Below, one piece after another: positions 43,644-52,941 of a stretch of DNA of 64,000 nt. Source of the DNA: Chloroflexota bacterium. GTDB lineage: Bacteria; Chloroflexota; Anaerolineae; Aggregatilineales; Phototrophicaceae. Both the position numbers and the translations under genes were made by a program. Within the stretch, counting starts at the first letter, position 1, and every line of letters begins with the position of its first letter. Location: NCBI GenBank assembly GCA_013388745.1, contig JACAER010000022.1:62001-126000 (forward strand), in the 5' to 3' direction. The notes under the pieces were generated by a model. It did not search any database and was not told the DNA's origin. It worked only from the letters and a program-made list of their open reading frames with translations.

Positions 43644-45665
43644 GTGACAAGTCGTATGAGTTTCTGGCTGGCGCTGCTGCTGCTGTTGATAGCGGCGGCG
43701 CTGCGCCTGTCGCAGTTAGCGCAGCTCCCCCCCGGCCTGCAAGCTGAGGAACTGACCGACATCCGGTTGGCTGACAGCGTGCGGCGCGGCCAGATCGAGG
43801 TCTTCTATAATCTGGGCACAGAAGGCCGTGAAGGACTGTATCATACGACGCTGGCAGCGGTCACGGCAGCGGTGGGCGGCGGCATGATCGGCTTTCATAT
43901 CCTCTCCGTATGGCTGGGTATGCTGACGCTGGCGCTGGTGTATGCGCTGGCGGCGCGGCTGTATGGGCCGCTGCCGGGCGCGGCGGCGTTGGCCATACTG
44001 GCGCTCAGTTTTTTCCCCACTCTGCTGGCACGCACCATCTCGCGCGAAACAGTGGTGCCGCTGCTGGTGGCGGGGGCGCTGCTGGCGATCGCGCGCGCGT
44101 TTCCGGTGTACCAGCAGGATCGCCGTCATCGCCAGCCAACGACGATTCCTTTCGCCGCGCTCGGTATTGTGCTCGGCCTGTCGTTTTATACGCATCCGGT
44201 GGCCTTCGCCATCACCCTGTTCAGCGTGGCCTTTATCATCTACATGCTGCTGTCGCGCCAGCCGATGGGCCGGCGTATGCTGAATTACACCAGCTTCGCC
44301 ATGCTGGTGCTGATGATTATCACCGTGCCCTACCTGCTTTCGACCATTCGTGAACCAGATTTGGGCGGCGCGGCGCGCTTGTTTCAGGCCTACAGCGCTT
44401 CGGTGCGGCCTTTTCTGGAAACGCTGTGGGCGGCGGTCAGCGGGCTGTTGTTCATTGGCGACCGCAATCCAGCCTACAACCTGCCCGGACGCCCGCTGAT
44501 TGATCTGGTCAGCGGCTTCATCGTCGTGATCGGTGTCATCAGCGCGCTGCGTTACTGGCGGCTGCCGCGTTACGCGCTGCCGTTGATCGCCGCAGTGGCG
44601 CTGCTGCCCTCGGTGCTGCTGGCGACAGACAGCCCGTATTTCCCGTCGTATGCGCCGCTGCTGCCCCTGATCGCGCTGTTTTTCGCCGTCGGCGTCAAAA
44701 CGCTGTACAGCAGTCTGCGTCGTTCGCTGCGGCGGGTGGCGCTGCTGGCGCTGCTGGCGCTGCTGGCGTTTAACCTGGTCTGGACCGCGCGCGATCTGTT
44801 CGTCGTCTGGCCGCAAACGCCCGCCGTGCAGGAAGTCTACAACGGCGGGTTGAACGCTATCGCCAGTTATCTTGACCGCACGGTGGACAGCATTCCCACG
44901 GTGCTGTGTGCGCCGGCGCTCAACCCGTTTCAGGATAGCAGCGATGAGACCACACCGCTGCTGCTGGAAATGATGCATCGCGCCGATACCGCCATCCGTT
45001 TCGCCGACTGTCTGACCGGGCTGGTGCTGGCCAACGGCGGCGACGCGCAGCAGATTGTGCTGCCTGACCCGGCGCTGCGCGCGCAAATGGCGCCGGCGCT
45101 GCAAGCCTGGCTTGACATGGGCGTGCCGTTGAACGAGCGCGGCATCCCCCCCGGCGCCGTCATCCTGCTGGATGTCAGCGCCGCGCTGGCCGATACTGTC
45201 GGGCGTTTTACCACCACCTTGCCCGTCACCTACGCGCCGGAAGCGCCGGGCGGCGACAGTCCGACACTGCTGCCGGTGTCCTTCGGCGGCAATATCACGT
45301 TTTTGGGGTACGAGCCGCAGCCGCCGCGCACCTTTCGTCCCAGCGATACCGTCACCGTCGTCACTTACTGGCGTATCGACGGCCTGATCCCGCCGGATAT
45401 TCTGCTGTTCACGCACATTCTGGCCGATCCGGCGTCGGTTGATGCGCAGCGCGATGTCATCAGCGTGCGCGCAGATCACGTTTTCGCGCGCGACGTGCTG
45501 GTGCAGGTGACGTATGTCGTGCTGCCGGAGACACTGATTGACGGACGCTATGCGATTTCGGTCGGCGCGTATCAGAATGAAGATCAGCAGCGTATGGTCG
45601 TGCTGGATAACGGCCAGCCACGCGGCGATCGGCTCTTTTTGGATTTTATCACGGTGGCACGCTGA
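43644..45665 (+). CDS. Polytopic glycosyltransferase-like protein (GT39/ArnT type)
   Basis: 673 residues from GTG 43644 with AAGGAG upstream. About eleven helices occupy residues 5-380, followed by a soluble beta-rich C-terminal domain. After helix 1 the loop reads GLQAEELTDIRLADSV, with an acidic EE motif as expected in GT-C enzymes, and ISRETVVPLL matches the conserved Arg-Glu region of PMT/ArnT-like proteins. It likely transfers sugar from a polyprenyl phosphate to an exported target. RNase Z follows three bases after its stop. Confidence 0.78.
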   Translation: MTSRMSFWLALLLLLIAAALRLSQLAQLPPGLQAEELTDIRLADSVRRGQIEVFYNLGTEGREGLYHTTLAAVTAAVGGGMIGFHILSVWLGMLTLALVYALAARLYGPLPGAAALAILALSFFPTLLARTISRETVVPLLVAGALLAIARAFPVYQQDRRHRQPTTIPFAALGIVLGLSFYTHPVAFAITLFSVAFIIYMLLSRQPMGRRMLNYTSFAMLVLMIITVPYLLSTIREPDLGGAARLFQAYSASVRPFLETLWAAVSGLLFIGDRNPAYNLPGRPLIDLVSGFIVVIGVISALRYWRLPRYALPLIAAVALLPSVLLATDSPYFPSYAPLLPLIALFFAVGVKTLYSSLRRSLRRVALLALLALLAFNLVWTARDLFVVWPQTPAVQEVYNGGLNAIASYLDRTVDSIPTVLCAPALNPFQDSSDETTPLLLEMMHRADTAIRFADCLTGLVLANGGDAQQIVLPDPALRAQMAPALQAWLDMGVPLNERGIPPGAVILLDVSAALADTVGRFTTTLPVTYAPEAPGGDSPTLLPVSFGGNITFLGYEPQPPRTFRPSDTVTVVTYWRIDGLIPPDILLFTHILADPASVDAQRDVISVRADHVFARDVLVQVTYVVLPETLIDGRYAISVGAYQNEDQQRMVVLDNGQPRGDRLFLDFITVAR

Positions 45666-45668
45666 AGC

Positions 45669-46628
45669 ATGTTTGAAGTCGTTTTTCTGGGCACATCGGC
45701 TTCTGCGCCGTCGATTCATCGTGGGCTGGCGGCGCAGGCCGTGCTGGCGGGCGACCAGCGCTTTTTGATCGACTGCGGCGAAGGCACGCAGCGCCAGATT
45801 TTGCGCAGCGGCATCGGCTACAAGCGGCTGAACAATATCCTGCTGACGCACGCGCACCTCGACCATATTCTCGGCCTGGGCGGGCTGATCTCGACCTTCG
45901 CGCATTGGGAGAGCCTGGACGAACTGAACATCTGGGGCGGCAAGGCCACACTCGATCGTGTCAGCGCGCTGCTGTACGGCGTCGTGCTGGATTACGAGCG
46001 GCTGCCGATCAAAATTCAGATGTACGACCTGAAGCCGGGCGTTTTTTTCGAGAACAAGGATTTTACCGTGACGGCCTTCCCGGTGACGCACCGCGGGCCG
46101 GGCAATTTTGGCTTCTGCTTTCAGCAAAAAACGCATCGTCCGTTCCTGGTCGAAAAAGCCGAAGCGCTGGGCGTGCCCGCCGGGCCGGAACGCGGCCAAC
46201 TGGTCAAAGGCGAAAGTGTCACCCTGCCTGATGGCACGCGCGTCACACCCGATATGGTGCTGGGCGAAGCGGTGCGCGGCGCGAAGCTGGTGCATATCGG
46301 CGATATTGGCCGGCTGGACACGGTGCGCGAAATCGTGCGCGCCGCTGATATGCTGGTGATCGAGGCGACTTTTTTGCAGCCGGATGTGGATGCGGCGCGC
46401 GCTTTCGGCCACATCACCGCGCACGAGGCGGCGGCCCTGGCGCGCGACAGCGGCGTGCATACGCTGCTGCTGACGCATGTCTCGCGCCGCTACCGTGAAC
46501 GTGATATTGTCGAAGAAGCGCGCGCGGTGTTCCCCAATACCCACGTCGTGCGCGATCTGGAGCATTACATCATGCGGCGCGGCCAAGCGCCCGAAAAGAA
46601 GCTCGAAGAAGCCCACGAAGATGAATAA
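45669..46628 (+). CDS. rnz: Ribonuclease Z
   Basis: 319 residues, normal for the short bacterial form. Metallo-beta-lactamase motifs: LGTSASAPSIHRGL, LIDCGEGTQRQI, the zinc motif THAHLDHILGLGGL, then FPVTHRGPGNFGF, HIGDIGRLDTVRE (Asp ligand) and LLLTHVSRRY (His ligand). Regions DCGEGTQ and the flexible exosite arm at about 135-175 identify tRNase Z rather than a generic hydrolase. It removes the 3' trailer of tRNA precursors. It is three bases downstream of the GT-like gene and 29 upstream of an O-methyltransferase. Confidence 0.95.
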   Translation: MFEVVFLGTSASAPSIHRGLAAQAVLAGDQRFLIDCGEGTQRQILRSGIGYKRLNNILLTHAHLDHILGLGGLISTFAHWESLDELNIWGGKATLDRVSALLYGVVLDYERLPIKIQMYDLKPGVFFENKDFTVTAFPVTHRGPGNFGFCFQQKTHRPFLVEKAEALGVPAGPERGQLVKGESVTLPDGTRVTPDMVLGEAVRGAKLVHIGDIGRLDTVREIVRAADMLVIEATFLQPDVDAARAFGHITAHEAAALARDSGVHTLLLTHVSRRYRERDIVEEARAVFPNTHVVRDLEHYIMRRGQAPEKKLEEAHEDE

Positions 46629-46657
46629 AGACTGCCGCCTAATCACAAAGGGGAAAA

Positions 46658-47299
46658 ATGGACGACTATACCCGCGACCAACTGCACCATTACATCACTG
46701 AACTGTTCGCGCCGGAGGACGATGCACAGCGCTGGATACAGGCCGAAGCCGCGCGCAGCGCTCTGCCGGCCATCAGCGTGCGCCCCTACGAAGGCTGCAT
46801 GCTGCAATGGCTGGCGCACACGATCAACGCGCGCAAAATCGTGGAGATCGGCACGCTGGCCGGTTACAGCGCGGTCTGGCTGGCGCGCGCCCTGCCGGCA
46901 GACGGCAAACTATACACGCTGGAACGCAGCAGCAAACACGCCCAGATCGCGCGGGCTTCCTTCGCGCGCGCGGGCGTGGCCGACAAAATCGAACTGCTGG
47001 AAGGCGTCGCGCTCGATTCGCTGCGCAAGTTGCACGCGCTGGCGCCCTTTGATCTGGTGTTTGTCGATGCCGACAAGGGCAATTTGCTGCATTATATGGC
47101 ATGGGCGCTGGACAATTTGCGCGTGGGCGGGATGCTGGCGGCGCACAATGCCTTTCGCAGCGGGCGCATTTTGTCGCCAGAAGACGACGATGACCGCGCG
47201 ATGCAGGTTTTCAACCGCGCGTTGGCCGAAGAAAAACGGCTGGAAAGCACAATTCTGCCGGTGGGCGATGGCATGGCGGTGGCAATCAAACGCGCTTAG
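46658..47299 (+). CDS. Class I SAM-dependent O-methyltransferase
   Basis: 213 residues of the CCoAMT/COMT-like family. The SAM site is KIVEIGTLAGYSAVWLARALP, followed by TLERSSKHAQIARASF (Glu for ribose), and the divalent-metal/catalytic region LVFVDADKGNLLHYM, AHNAFRSG. AAAGGGGA precedes the ATG. Such enzymes methylate catechol-type hydroxyls or tRNA 5-hydroxyuridine (TrmR); which applies cannot be decided. Its end overlaps the convergent 47296 gene by four bases. Confidence 0.9.
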   Translation: MDDYTRDQLHHYITELFAPEDDAQRWIQAEAARSALPAISVRPYEGCMLQWLAHTINARKIVEIGTLAGYSAVWLARALPADGKLYTLERSSKHAQIARASFARAGVADKIELLEGVALDSLRKLHALAPFDLVFVDADKGNLLHYMAWALDNLRVGGMLAAHNAFRSGRILSPEDDDDRAMQVFNRALAEEKRLESTILPVGDGMAVAIKRA

Positions 47300-47703
47300 T
47301 GTGTGTTTTCGTGCAGTTCGACAGGCCAGACCAGGTCGGGGACGCGCGATGAGAGGAAGCCGCGCGCTTCGGCCATGCTGGCAACCATGCGCACGTCTCT
47401 ATAGCGGTTCATGCGTATCAGCAAGTCGACGATAAACTGAAACAACGGCCTTGTGACGATCACGGCCACCCAGGCAATCTGTGGATGCGAAGTCTGTTCG
47501 ATAACATAGCGCGTCAGGTCAGTCAGCGGCGGGATGCGCTGCACATCGCGTGTGTCGATAATGCAGCAAATGGGCCGCGTCATCTGCTCGGCCAGCGCGT
47601 ACAGTTCGTTATGGCGCGCCCGAAATTCGTGTGCGGTCAGCTCGTCGTACAGCCGTTGATGGACAACGCGCTCTGGGATCATCCACTCGGTTTTGTAGGG
47701 CAT
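47296..47703 (-). CDS. STAS/SpoIIAA-like protein
   Basis: 135 residues from ATG 47703, preceded by AGGTG. Alternating strands and helices (IIDTRDVQRIPPLTDLTRYV, IAWVAVIVTRPLFQFIVDLL, RYRDVRMVASMAEARGFL) match a STAS-like fold used in Chloroflexi as a short signalling or crosstalk domain. No phosphorylatable serine motif of SpoIIAA is evident. Function unknown. Confidence 0.6.
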   Translation of the reverse strand: MPYKTEWMIPERVVHQRLYDELTAHEFRARHNELYALAEQMTRPICCIIDTRDVQRIPPLTDLTRYVIEQTSHPQIAWVAVIVTRPLFQFIVDLLIRMNRYRDVRMVASMAEARGFLSSRVPDLVWPVELHENTH

Positions 47704-47799
47704 GGCATCACCTGCTGCCCATGAGAACGCAAAGGGCATGATGACATTTTTCAGCTAATGGATAAAAGAAAGCGATGGCTAACACTCTTTCTTCACAAG

Positions 47800-47868
47800 C
47801 CTCACCCCCCAACCCCCTCTCCATGCAAATGGAGAGGGGGAATCGCGTGAAACGCGGCGGGGGTGAGG
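47800..47868. repeat. GC-rich hairpin repeat, copy C
   Basis: Perfect 12-base arms CCCCCTCTCCAT (47813-47824) and 47829-47840 with only four bases between. CCTCACCCCCCAA precedes and GGGGTGAGG ends the unit after a 19-base insertion. It lies in the 271-base gap between the STAS-like start and the rimO end. Confidence 0.82.
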
Positions 47869-47974
47869 TTTCAAGCATGATGGGCAGCCTAATTGCTTTG
47901 TTCATAAGAAATAAGAAAAACTTCTTACACAATTACAATACCAAGATCAGGTTCAGAACCTTAAGATTTTCTCA

Positions 47975-49408
47975 TCATGGCAGGGGAATCTGCCCTGCGC
48001 CATAGACCACGCCGGGCTGAATCACTATCGGCGCGCCCGTATCGACTGTCGCGATCAAATCATAGGTGGTCGCGCCGGTGATGCGCACTGGCACGATCTC
48101 CCCCACCGGCAGTTGGCCTTCGACCAGCACATAGCCGTCGATTTCCGGCGCGTCGCGGTAGCTGCGCCCCAGACTGAGCGTGTCGCCGGTTTCCACACCG
48201 TTTTCGTCTTCGCCCATGCCGTGTCCTTCGACCAGAATGTCGAGCGTTTTGCCGACAAACGCCTGATTTTTCGCCAGGCTGATGCCCTGCTGAAGCTGCA
48301 TCAGGCGCTGATGACGGGCTTCTTTGACATCATCGGGCACATGGTTGGGCAGCGTGGCGCTGGGCGTGCCAATCTCGTAGGAATACTTGAAGGCGCCGAC
48401 ACGATCAAATTGCAGAGCGCGCACGAATTGCAGCAGCCCCGCGAATTCTTCTTCGGTTTCGCCGGGATAACCGACGATAAAAGTGGTGCGCACGGCCAGA
48501 TGCGGGATGGCGCTGCGCAGTTTGGCGATGGTCTCGTAGACCCATTCGACGTTGGCTGGGCGCTTCATGCGTTTGAGCGTTTCGCGGTGGCCGTGCTGCA
48601 AGGGCATATCCAGATACGGCAGAATTTGCTTGTGTTGGGCGATGGTTTCCATCAGGCGCGGCGTGACATAACCCGGATAGGCGTACATGAGGCGAATCCA
48701 GGGGATGTCCGGCGCGGCCTTGACGATTTCGTCCAGCAGATGCGCCAGCCCGTCTTTCAGGCCGAGATCATAGCCGTAATCGGTACTGTCCTGCGCGATC
48801 AGCAGGATTTCCTTGACGCCCATCGTTTGCAGGCGCACGGCCTCCGCCACAATCGACTCAAGCGGGCGGCTGACAGCCGTACCTTTGATTTTGGGGATAG
48901 CGCAAAAAGCGCAGGGGCGACGGCAGCCATCGGCAATCTTCAGATAGGCGCTGGCGCCCTGCACGCTGGCGCGCAGCACGCCGCGTTCGTCCAGCCCGAC
49001 AACGGCGGCATCGGTTGGCAGATGATACAGCGGTTCGGGGTGCTGGCGCGTGCGCAGGCGCGCGATCAGGTCAAAAATATCCATCCAGCGGCGCGTGCCG
49101 ATAATGCCATCGAGTCCCGGCACTTCGCGCACGAGGTTTTCGCCATAGCGCTGCGCAAGGCAGCCGGCGGCGATCACCATCTGATGGGCGCGTTTGTTTT
49201 CGACCAGTTCCTTGAGCGCGTTGATCGATTCTTCTTTGGCGGCGTTGATAAAACCGCAGGTGTTGACGATCAGCACTTCGGCTTTGCGCGGGTCGGCCAC
49301 GCCGCGCATCCCGTTTTGGCCCAAGACCTGCGCCATACTTTCCGAATCCACCGTGTTTTTCGAGCAGCCCAGACTCAGCAGGTAATAAGCGTTTTTGCGC
49401 GCAGCCAT
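47975..49408 (-). CDS. rimO: Ribosomal protein uS12 methylthiotransferase RimO
   Basis: 477 residues from ATG 49408; an upstream in-frame start at 49453 is less likely. Order of domains: UPF0004 N-terminal domain (LLSLGCSKNTVDSE, with Cys at SLGC, VNTCGF and AAGCLAQ for the second cluster), radical-SAM core with DGCRRPCAFCAIPKIKG (CxxxCxxC), and a C-terminal TRAM domain (LDILVEGHG). SLGCSKNTVDSE distinguishes RimO from MiaB. It adds a methylthio group to an Asp of ribosomal protein S12. Confidence 0.95.
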   Translation of the reverse strand: MAARKNAYYLLSLGCSKNTVDSESMAQVLGQNGMRGVADPRKAEVLIVNTCGFINAAKEESINALKELVENKRAHQMVIAAGCLAQRYGENLVREVPGLDGIIGTRRWMDIFDLIARLRTRQHPEPLYHLPTDAAVVGLDERGVLRASVQGASAYLKIADGCRRPCAFCAIPKIKGTAVSRPLESIVAEAVRLQTMGVKEILLIAQDSTDYGYDLGLKDGLAHLLDEIVKAAPDIPWIRLMYAYPGYVTPRLMETIAQHKQILPYLDMPLQHGHRETLKRMKRPANVEWVYETIAKLRSAIPHLAVRTTFIVGYPGETEEEFAGLLQFVRALQFDRVGAFKYSYEIGTPSATLPNHVPDDVKEARHQRLMQLQQGISLAKNQAFVGKTLDILVEGHGMGEDENGVETGDTLSLGRSYRDAPEIDGYVLVEGQLPVGEIVPVRITGATTYDLIATVDTGAPIVIQPGVVYGAGQIPLP

Positions 49409-49562
49409 GCGTTTTCCCGTTATGTTGGCGATGAAGGCGCTATTGTGCCGCAAAACACGCGCGCCTCATAGGGCGAAGTGGGCAGGCGTGGGGCAAACGT
49501 AGTGGTCAGCGCAGGGGATTCGCGCGATACTGGTGGAAAAAGCGCTTGTGTGAGGGGGAATT

Positions 49563-49997
49563 ATGTACCGAATAGTCGTTTGTCTGGGGCTGGCGCTGCT
49601 GCTGGCGGCCTGCGGCGGCCCCGCCGCGCCGACGGCGACGCCCTTTGCCCGTTACAGCGCCCAAAACATCATTGACGCCTTTCAGAATGCCGGGCTGGGG
49701 CTGCAAAATGTGGAACGCGATATGCTGGTGGGCCGCGACGCGCCCGGCAATTTCAGCGATCGTTATGTGTTCCAGATCGCTTCTATCGCGCCACAGGGCG
49801 GGCAGATTTTGGTGTTCAACCGCGATGCCGATATGCAAGCCTGGCGCGATTATATCGCTCAACTGCGCAACAGCACGGTGACACGTCGCGACGTGGTGTA
49901 CGTCTACGAGTACGCCAACATTATGATTCAGTTGAACTCGAACCTGGCGCCGGATGTCGCCGCGCGCTTCGCCGAAATCCTGACGACACTGCCCTAA
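49563..49997 (+). CDS. Small lipoprotein
   Basis: 144 residues. The signal peptide ends at a lipobox (LALLLAACGG), giving a lipid-anchored mature protein of about 125 residues with a short Pro/Thr linker. The rest is a compact alpha/beta domain (YSAQNIIDAFQNAGLGLQNV, then RYVFQIASIAPQGGQILVFN). I do not recognise the family. Confidence 0.8.
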   Translation: MYRIVVCLGLALLLAACGGPAAPTATPFARYSAQNIIDAFQNAGLGLQNVERDMLVGRDAPGNFSDRYVFQIASIAPQGGQILVFNRDADMQAWRDYIAQLRNSTVTRRDVVYVYEYANIMIQLNSNLAPDVAARFAEILTTLP

Positions 49998-50025
49998 AAG
50001 CAGGTCCTCGAATATTTTTGCGGCA

Positions 50026-50076
50026 GACGATGCAGACATCGTCCCGACGACAGCCAACGAATTTGTTGGATTTGTT
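50026..50076 (-). repeat. 51-nt dispersed repeat, copy 2
   Basis: Collinear with 24050-24100 and equally long, with only one difference in the last 35 bases. GACGATG and CATCGTC form an extra 7-bp hairpin in this copy. It begins 13 bases after the stop codon of the minus-strand GNAT gene, the end of the dnaB operon. Confidence 0.72.
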
Positions 50077-50089
50077 GCGCTAACCCACT

Positions 50090-50938
50090 TTAAAGGTCGG
50101 CGAGATATACCGGCAAATCGTAGCCGTTGCGCACAAAACCGCAGCGCTGGTAGAGCTTTTGCGAGCGCAGGTTGCTGGCCTGGGTGTTGACGCTCATGGT
50201 ATAGATATTGCGCCGCGCGAAGCGCCGCAGCACGTCATGCAGCAGCGCCGCGCCCACGCCTGTGCCCTGCGCTTCCGGGCGCACGGCCAGCCGCGCCAGA
50301 TGCGCGCTGTCGCGTGTTTGTGTACACAACTGGTAGCCGAGCATCTGCTGGCGGCGCTGCGCCAGGGTGCAGATGGCCGCCACGCGCCGCGCCGCGTACA
50401 GGTCGTCTTTGCTCAAGCGCCACAACGCCGGAAAGGCCGCATGGTCGATGGCCAGCACCGCGTCCATATCGCTGCCGCCGACGGTGCGAATCACGATCTC
50501 TGGCGGTGTTTCGCCGGGCAGCGGTTGATGTGTGCCGCGAAACAGCGTGATGATGTGCTCATCGTACTGAAAACCGAGCGCCGCCAGATAGGTTTTGAGC
50601 CAGTCGCGCACCAGCAGCAGCGCCGCCTGCCGCACCCCCAGCGCGCGCAGATCAGCGCGCACACGCTCCCACAGCAGGCGCAAAATCTCCGCCGCCAGCA
50701 GCGCGTCGTCATGCAGCGCCGCCAGCCGAATCCAGCAGGTGTGCTCCACCGGCTGCCCGGCGGCCATCATGCCCACCAGACGTTCGCCCTGCCACGCCAG
50801 CCACGCGGGCGACTCACAGGCGTTCAGCCATTCTTCCGCTGTTTGCCAGTCCAGATGGGTATGCACACGGTAGCTGGTGTACAGCAGATCATCGACAGCG
50901 CGGCGGTTTTTGCGCGCCAGAGGCGTGAGCGCAAACAT
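50090..50938 (-). CDS. GNAT acetyltransferase with two GNAT-like halves
   Basis: 282 residues. The C-terminal half (about 150-282) is a normal GNAT with LARLAVRPEAQGTGVGAALL (QxxGxG) and NTQASNLRSQKLYQRCGF. The N-terminal half looks like a degenerate GNAT fold (AWLAWQGERLVGMMAAGQ, DDALLAAEILRLLWERV) lacking the pyrophosphate loop. Only one half should bind acetyl-CoA. It is four bases after the helicase-loader gene and the last gene of that operon; a role in replication is not implied. Confidence 0.82.
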   Translation of the reverse strand: MFALTPLARKNRRAVDDLLYTSYRVHTHLDWQTAEEWLNACESPAWLAWQGERLVGMMAAGQPVEHTCWIRLAALHDDALLAAEILRLLWERVRADLRALGVRQAALLLVRDWLKTYLAALGFQYDEHIITLFRGTHQPLPGETPPEIVIRTVGGSDMDAVLAIDHAAFPALWRLSKDDLYAARRVAAICTLAQRRQQMLGYQLCTQTRDSAHLARLAVRPEAQGTGVGAALLHDVLRRFARRNIYTMSVNTQASNLRSQKLYQRCGFVRNGYDLPVYLADL

Positions 50939-50942
50939 AGGG

Positions 50943-52322
50943 CTATTTGCGTTTCATGCGCGAAGGATAATCGGCCGCTTCGATGCGGAAAATGGTGCAG
51001 CGCCGTTCGTCCAGCAGGCGCGCGGCGATGCGGCTGTCGAGTTCGTCAATCTTTTTGGCGGTGGTGATGACGGTGGGAAGCTGGGCTACATAGCGATAAT
51101 CCAGCAGTTGGAACAGTTTTTCCTGCGCCCAGCGCGAGGGGTTTTCCGCGCCGAGATCGTCGATCACCAGCAGCGGCGTTTCACGCATGTCCTGAAAGCG
51201 CTGGTCAAAGGTGACGGGCGAACCGGGCGTATAGGTCAGGCGCAGATAATCGAGCAGGTCGGGCGCGGTGACAAAGATCACCGGGCTGCGGCGCTTGAAA
51301 TGATAGTTGGCGATGGCCGCCGCCAGATGGGTCTTGCCGCAGGCGTAGTATTTGCCGGTCAGCACCAGCCAGCCGCGCGGGCGCTTGGCATAGTCTACCG
51401 CCGCTTTCAGCGCGTTTTCCAGATTCGTTTGTTCGTAGGGCAGCAAATTTTTCTGCGTGTTAAAGCTCTCAAAGGCCATTTCGCGGTACAAACTCAGGTT
51501 CGAGAGCAGTTTTTCGCGCTGGTTTTCGAGCGCGCTGCGGTAATCGGGCGCTTTGATGCGCACGCGATGCACCAGCGTTTCGTCCATCAGGCGGCTGCGG
51601 ATGCGGCCATCGAGCAGGTCAATGTCGGCGTTGGTGGTGACTACGGTCGGCAGGTGTACGGCGTAGCGATGATTCAGCAGTTGGAACAGCTTTTCCAGCG
51701 CCCACGCGCTCTGATTCTCCGCGCCGAGATCATCGAGAATCAGCAAAGGCGCATTGCGCAGGCGGTCAAAGGTTTCGTCGTAGCCGGCTTCGCTGTTGGG
51801 GGCGTAGGTGCTGCGCAAATGGTCGAGCAGATCGGGCGTGGTCATGAACAAGACCTGATCGCCGCGTTCCAAGCGCAGGTTGCCGACTGCCGCCGCGAGG
51901 TGTGTTTTGCCCGTGCCAAAACGCCCTTCCAACAGCAGCCAGCCGTCCAATTTTTCGGCGTAATTGAAAGCGACACGGTAAGCGTGTTCCAGCGATTCGC
52001 GTTCGCTGCTGGTCAGGGCGTCGGCGTTGATGCGAAAGCTCTGGAAGGTTTTTTCGGCGTAGGCCGAAAGATTGCTGACGCGCAGCAGCTTTTGCTGCCG
52101 TTCATTATCGACATCGGCGCGGTAGTTGGGGCAGCGGAACAGCTTGCCGAAATAAGGATGCTCGACAGGCACGTTGTAGCGGATCATGCCCATGCCGCCG
52201 CACAGGGGCGGACCGCCGCACAGCGCGCAGGTGGCGCTGTCCTCAGCGCTTGATGAAGTCTTCGATGTTTCCGGCGATTTTCCGCTGTCCATTCCGTTCA
52301 ACAACGCCTTCATGCTGCGCAT
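50943..52322 (-). CDS. Tandem-duplicated DnaC/DnaI-like helicase loader
   Basis: 459 residues from ATG 52322, chosen because GGAGGG lies eight bases upstream, which makes it overlap the previous gene by 80 bases. An N-terminal cysteine cluster (CALCGGPPLCGG, then CPNY) is followed by two AAA+ domains of the DnaC/IstB type. Domain 1 has LEGRFGTGKTHLAAA and LLILDDLGAE; domain 2 has LTGKYYACGKTHLAAA and LLVIDDLGAE. The second P-loop carries one extra residue between the first Gly and GKT. Each domain has a sensor-1-like PTVVTTN or PTVITTA. Loaders place DnaB on DNA; a double-headed version is unusual. Confidence 0.88.
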   Translation of the reverse strand: MRSMKALLNGMDSGKSPETSKTSSSAEDSATCALCGGPPLCGGMGMIRYNVPVEHPYFGKLFRCPNYRADVDNERQQKLLRVSNLSAYAEKTFQSFRINADALTSSERESLEHAYRVAFNYAEKLDGWLLLEGRFGTGKTHLAAAVGNLRLERGDQVLFMTTPDLLDHLRSTYAPNSEAGYDETFDRLRNAPLLILDDLGAENQSAWALEKLFQLLNHRYAVHLPTVVTTNADIDLLDGRIRSRLMDETLVHRVRIKAPDYRSALENQREKLLSNLSLYREMAFESFNTQKNLLPYEQTNLENALKAAVDYAKRPRGWLVLTGKYYACGKTHLAAAIANYHFKRRSPVIFVTAPDLLDYLRLTYTPGSPVTFDQRFQDMRETPLLVIDDLGAENPSRWAQEKLFQLLDYRYVAQLPTVITTAKKIDELDSRIAARLLDERRCTIFRIEAADYPSRMKRK

Positions 52323-52941
52323 CGCCGCGTCCCTCCGTCTGCCAGCGCTTGAGGATGGCCTTGATATAATTCCAACTGCGTTTGTTGTTGGCGACGGCGG
52401 CATGAATGGCTTCCGCCAGCCAATCCGCCGGGTATTCGTGTTCGGCGTCTTTGAGCCAATCGGCGATCAGCGGCGTCATCATGCCAATATTGGCCTCGTA
52501 CAGCGCGTAGATATTGGGGCGTTCGGGCAAAAGCTGCTGCGCCTGCCCGCTGTTGTCGGGCTGCCAGGTGCCGGCCTGCAATTGGCGCAGCGCCTCGCGC
52601 CCCTGCGCTGTGTTCATGAAGTACAGCGCTTCGTCGTTGGCCGTGCCTTGCAGCAGTGTGCCGCGCGCCACCGCCCGCGCCAGCGCCGCCCTCAGACTCG
52701 TCTCCGGAGTTTGCCCTTCGCGCAGCGGCAGGCCGGACATCAGCGCCGCATCAGCGCAAAAATCGTGCTGGCGCAAAAAACGGAATTTGCCTTCTTTTTG
52801 GTGCAGTGCCCAGAAGCAAAACAGCGTCACTTTGAGTTCGCCCAGATCATCAATTTGCGGCAGCAGTTCGCTGAAGAACAGCGCCGGAATCTGGGTGTGG
52901 CGGGTTTTGCCGGGCGGGAAACCATCGAATGTGCGCGTCAT
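52243..52941 (-). CDS. DnaD-like replication initiation protein
   Basis: 232 residues. The N-terminal ~110 residues look like the DnaD winged-helix domain (FFSELLPQIDDLGELKVTLF). The C-terminal half has the DnaB_2/DnaD signature (NIYALYEANIGMMTPLIADW, ending in SWNYIKAILKRW, the YxxxIxxxW motif). Its start overlaps the dnaB stop by four bases (ATGA). In Bacillus, DnaD helps load DnaB-type helicase at oriC; here it is in one operon with the helicase and loader. Confidence 0.88.
   Translation of the reverse strand: MTRTFDGFPPGKTRHTQIPALFFSELLPQIDDLGELKVTLFCFWALHQKEGKFRFLRQHDFCADAALMSGLPLREGQTPETSLRAALARAVARGTLLQGTANDEALYFMNTAQGREALRQLQAGTWQPDNSGQAQQLLPERPNIYALYEANIGMMTPLIADWLKDAEHEYPADWLAEAIHAAVANNKRSWNYIKAILKRWQTEGRGDAQHEGVVERNGQRKIAGNIEDFIKR

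Noticed and set aside
43716-46646. A very long open frame on the minus strand opposite the GT-like and RNase Z genes
   Set aside because: It is low-complexity Arg/Gln/His-rich sequence antisense to two clear genes, a codon-bias shadow in GC-rich DNA. The same holds for the long frames at 27198-29234 (plus) and 37047-38684 (minus).
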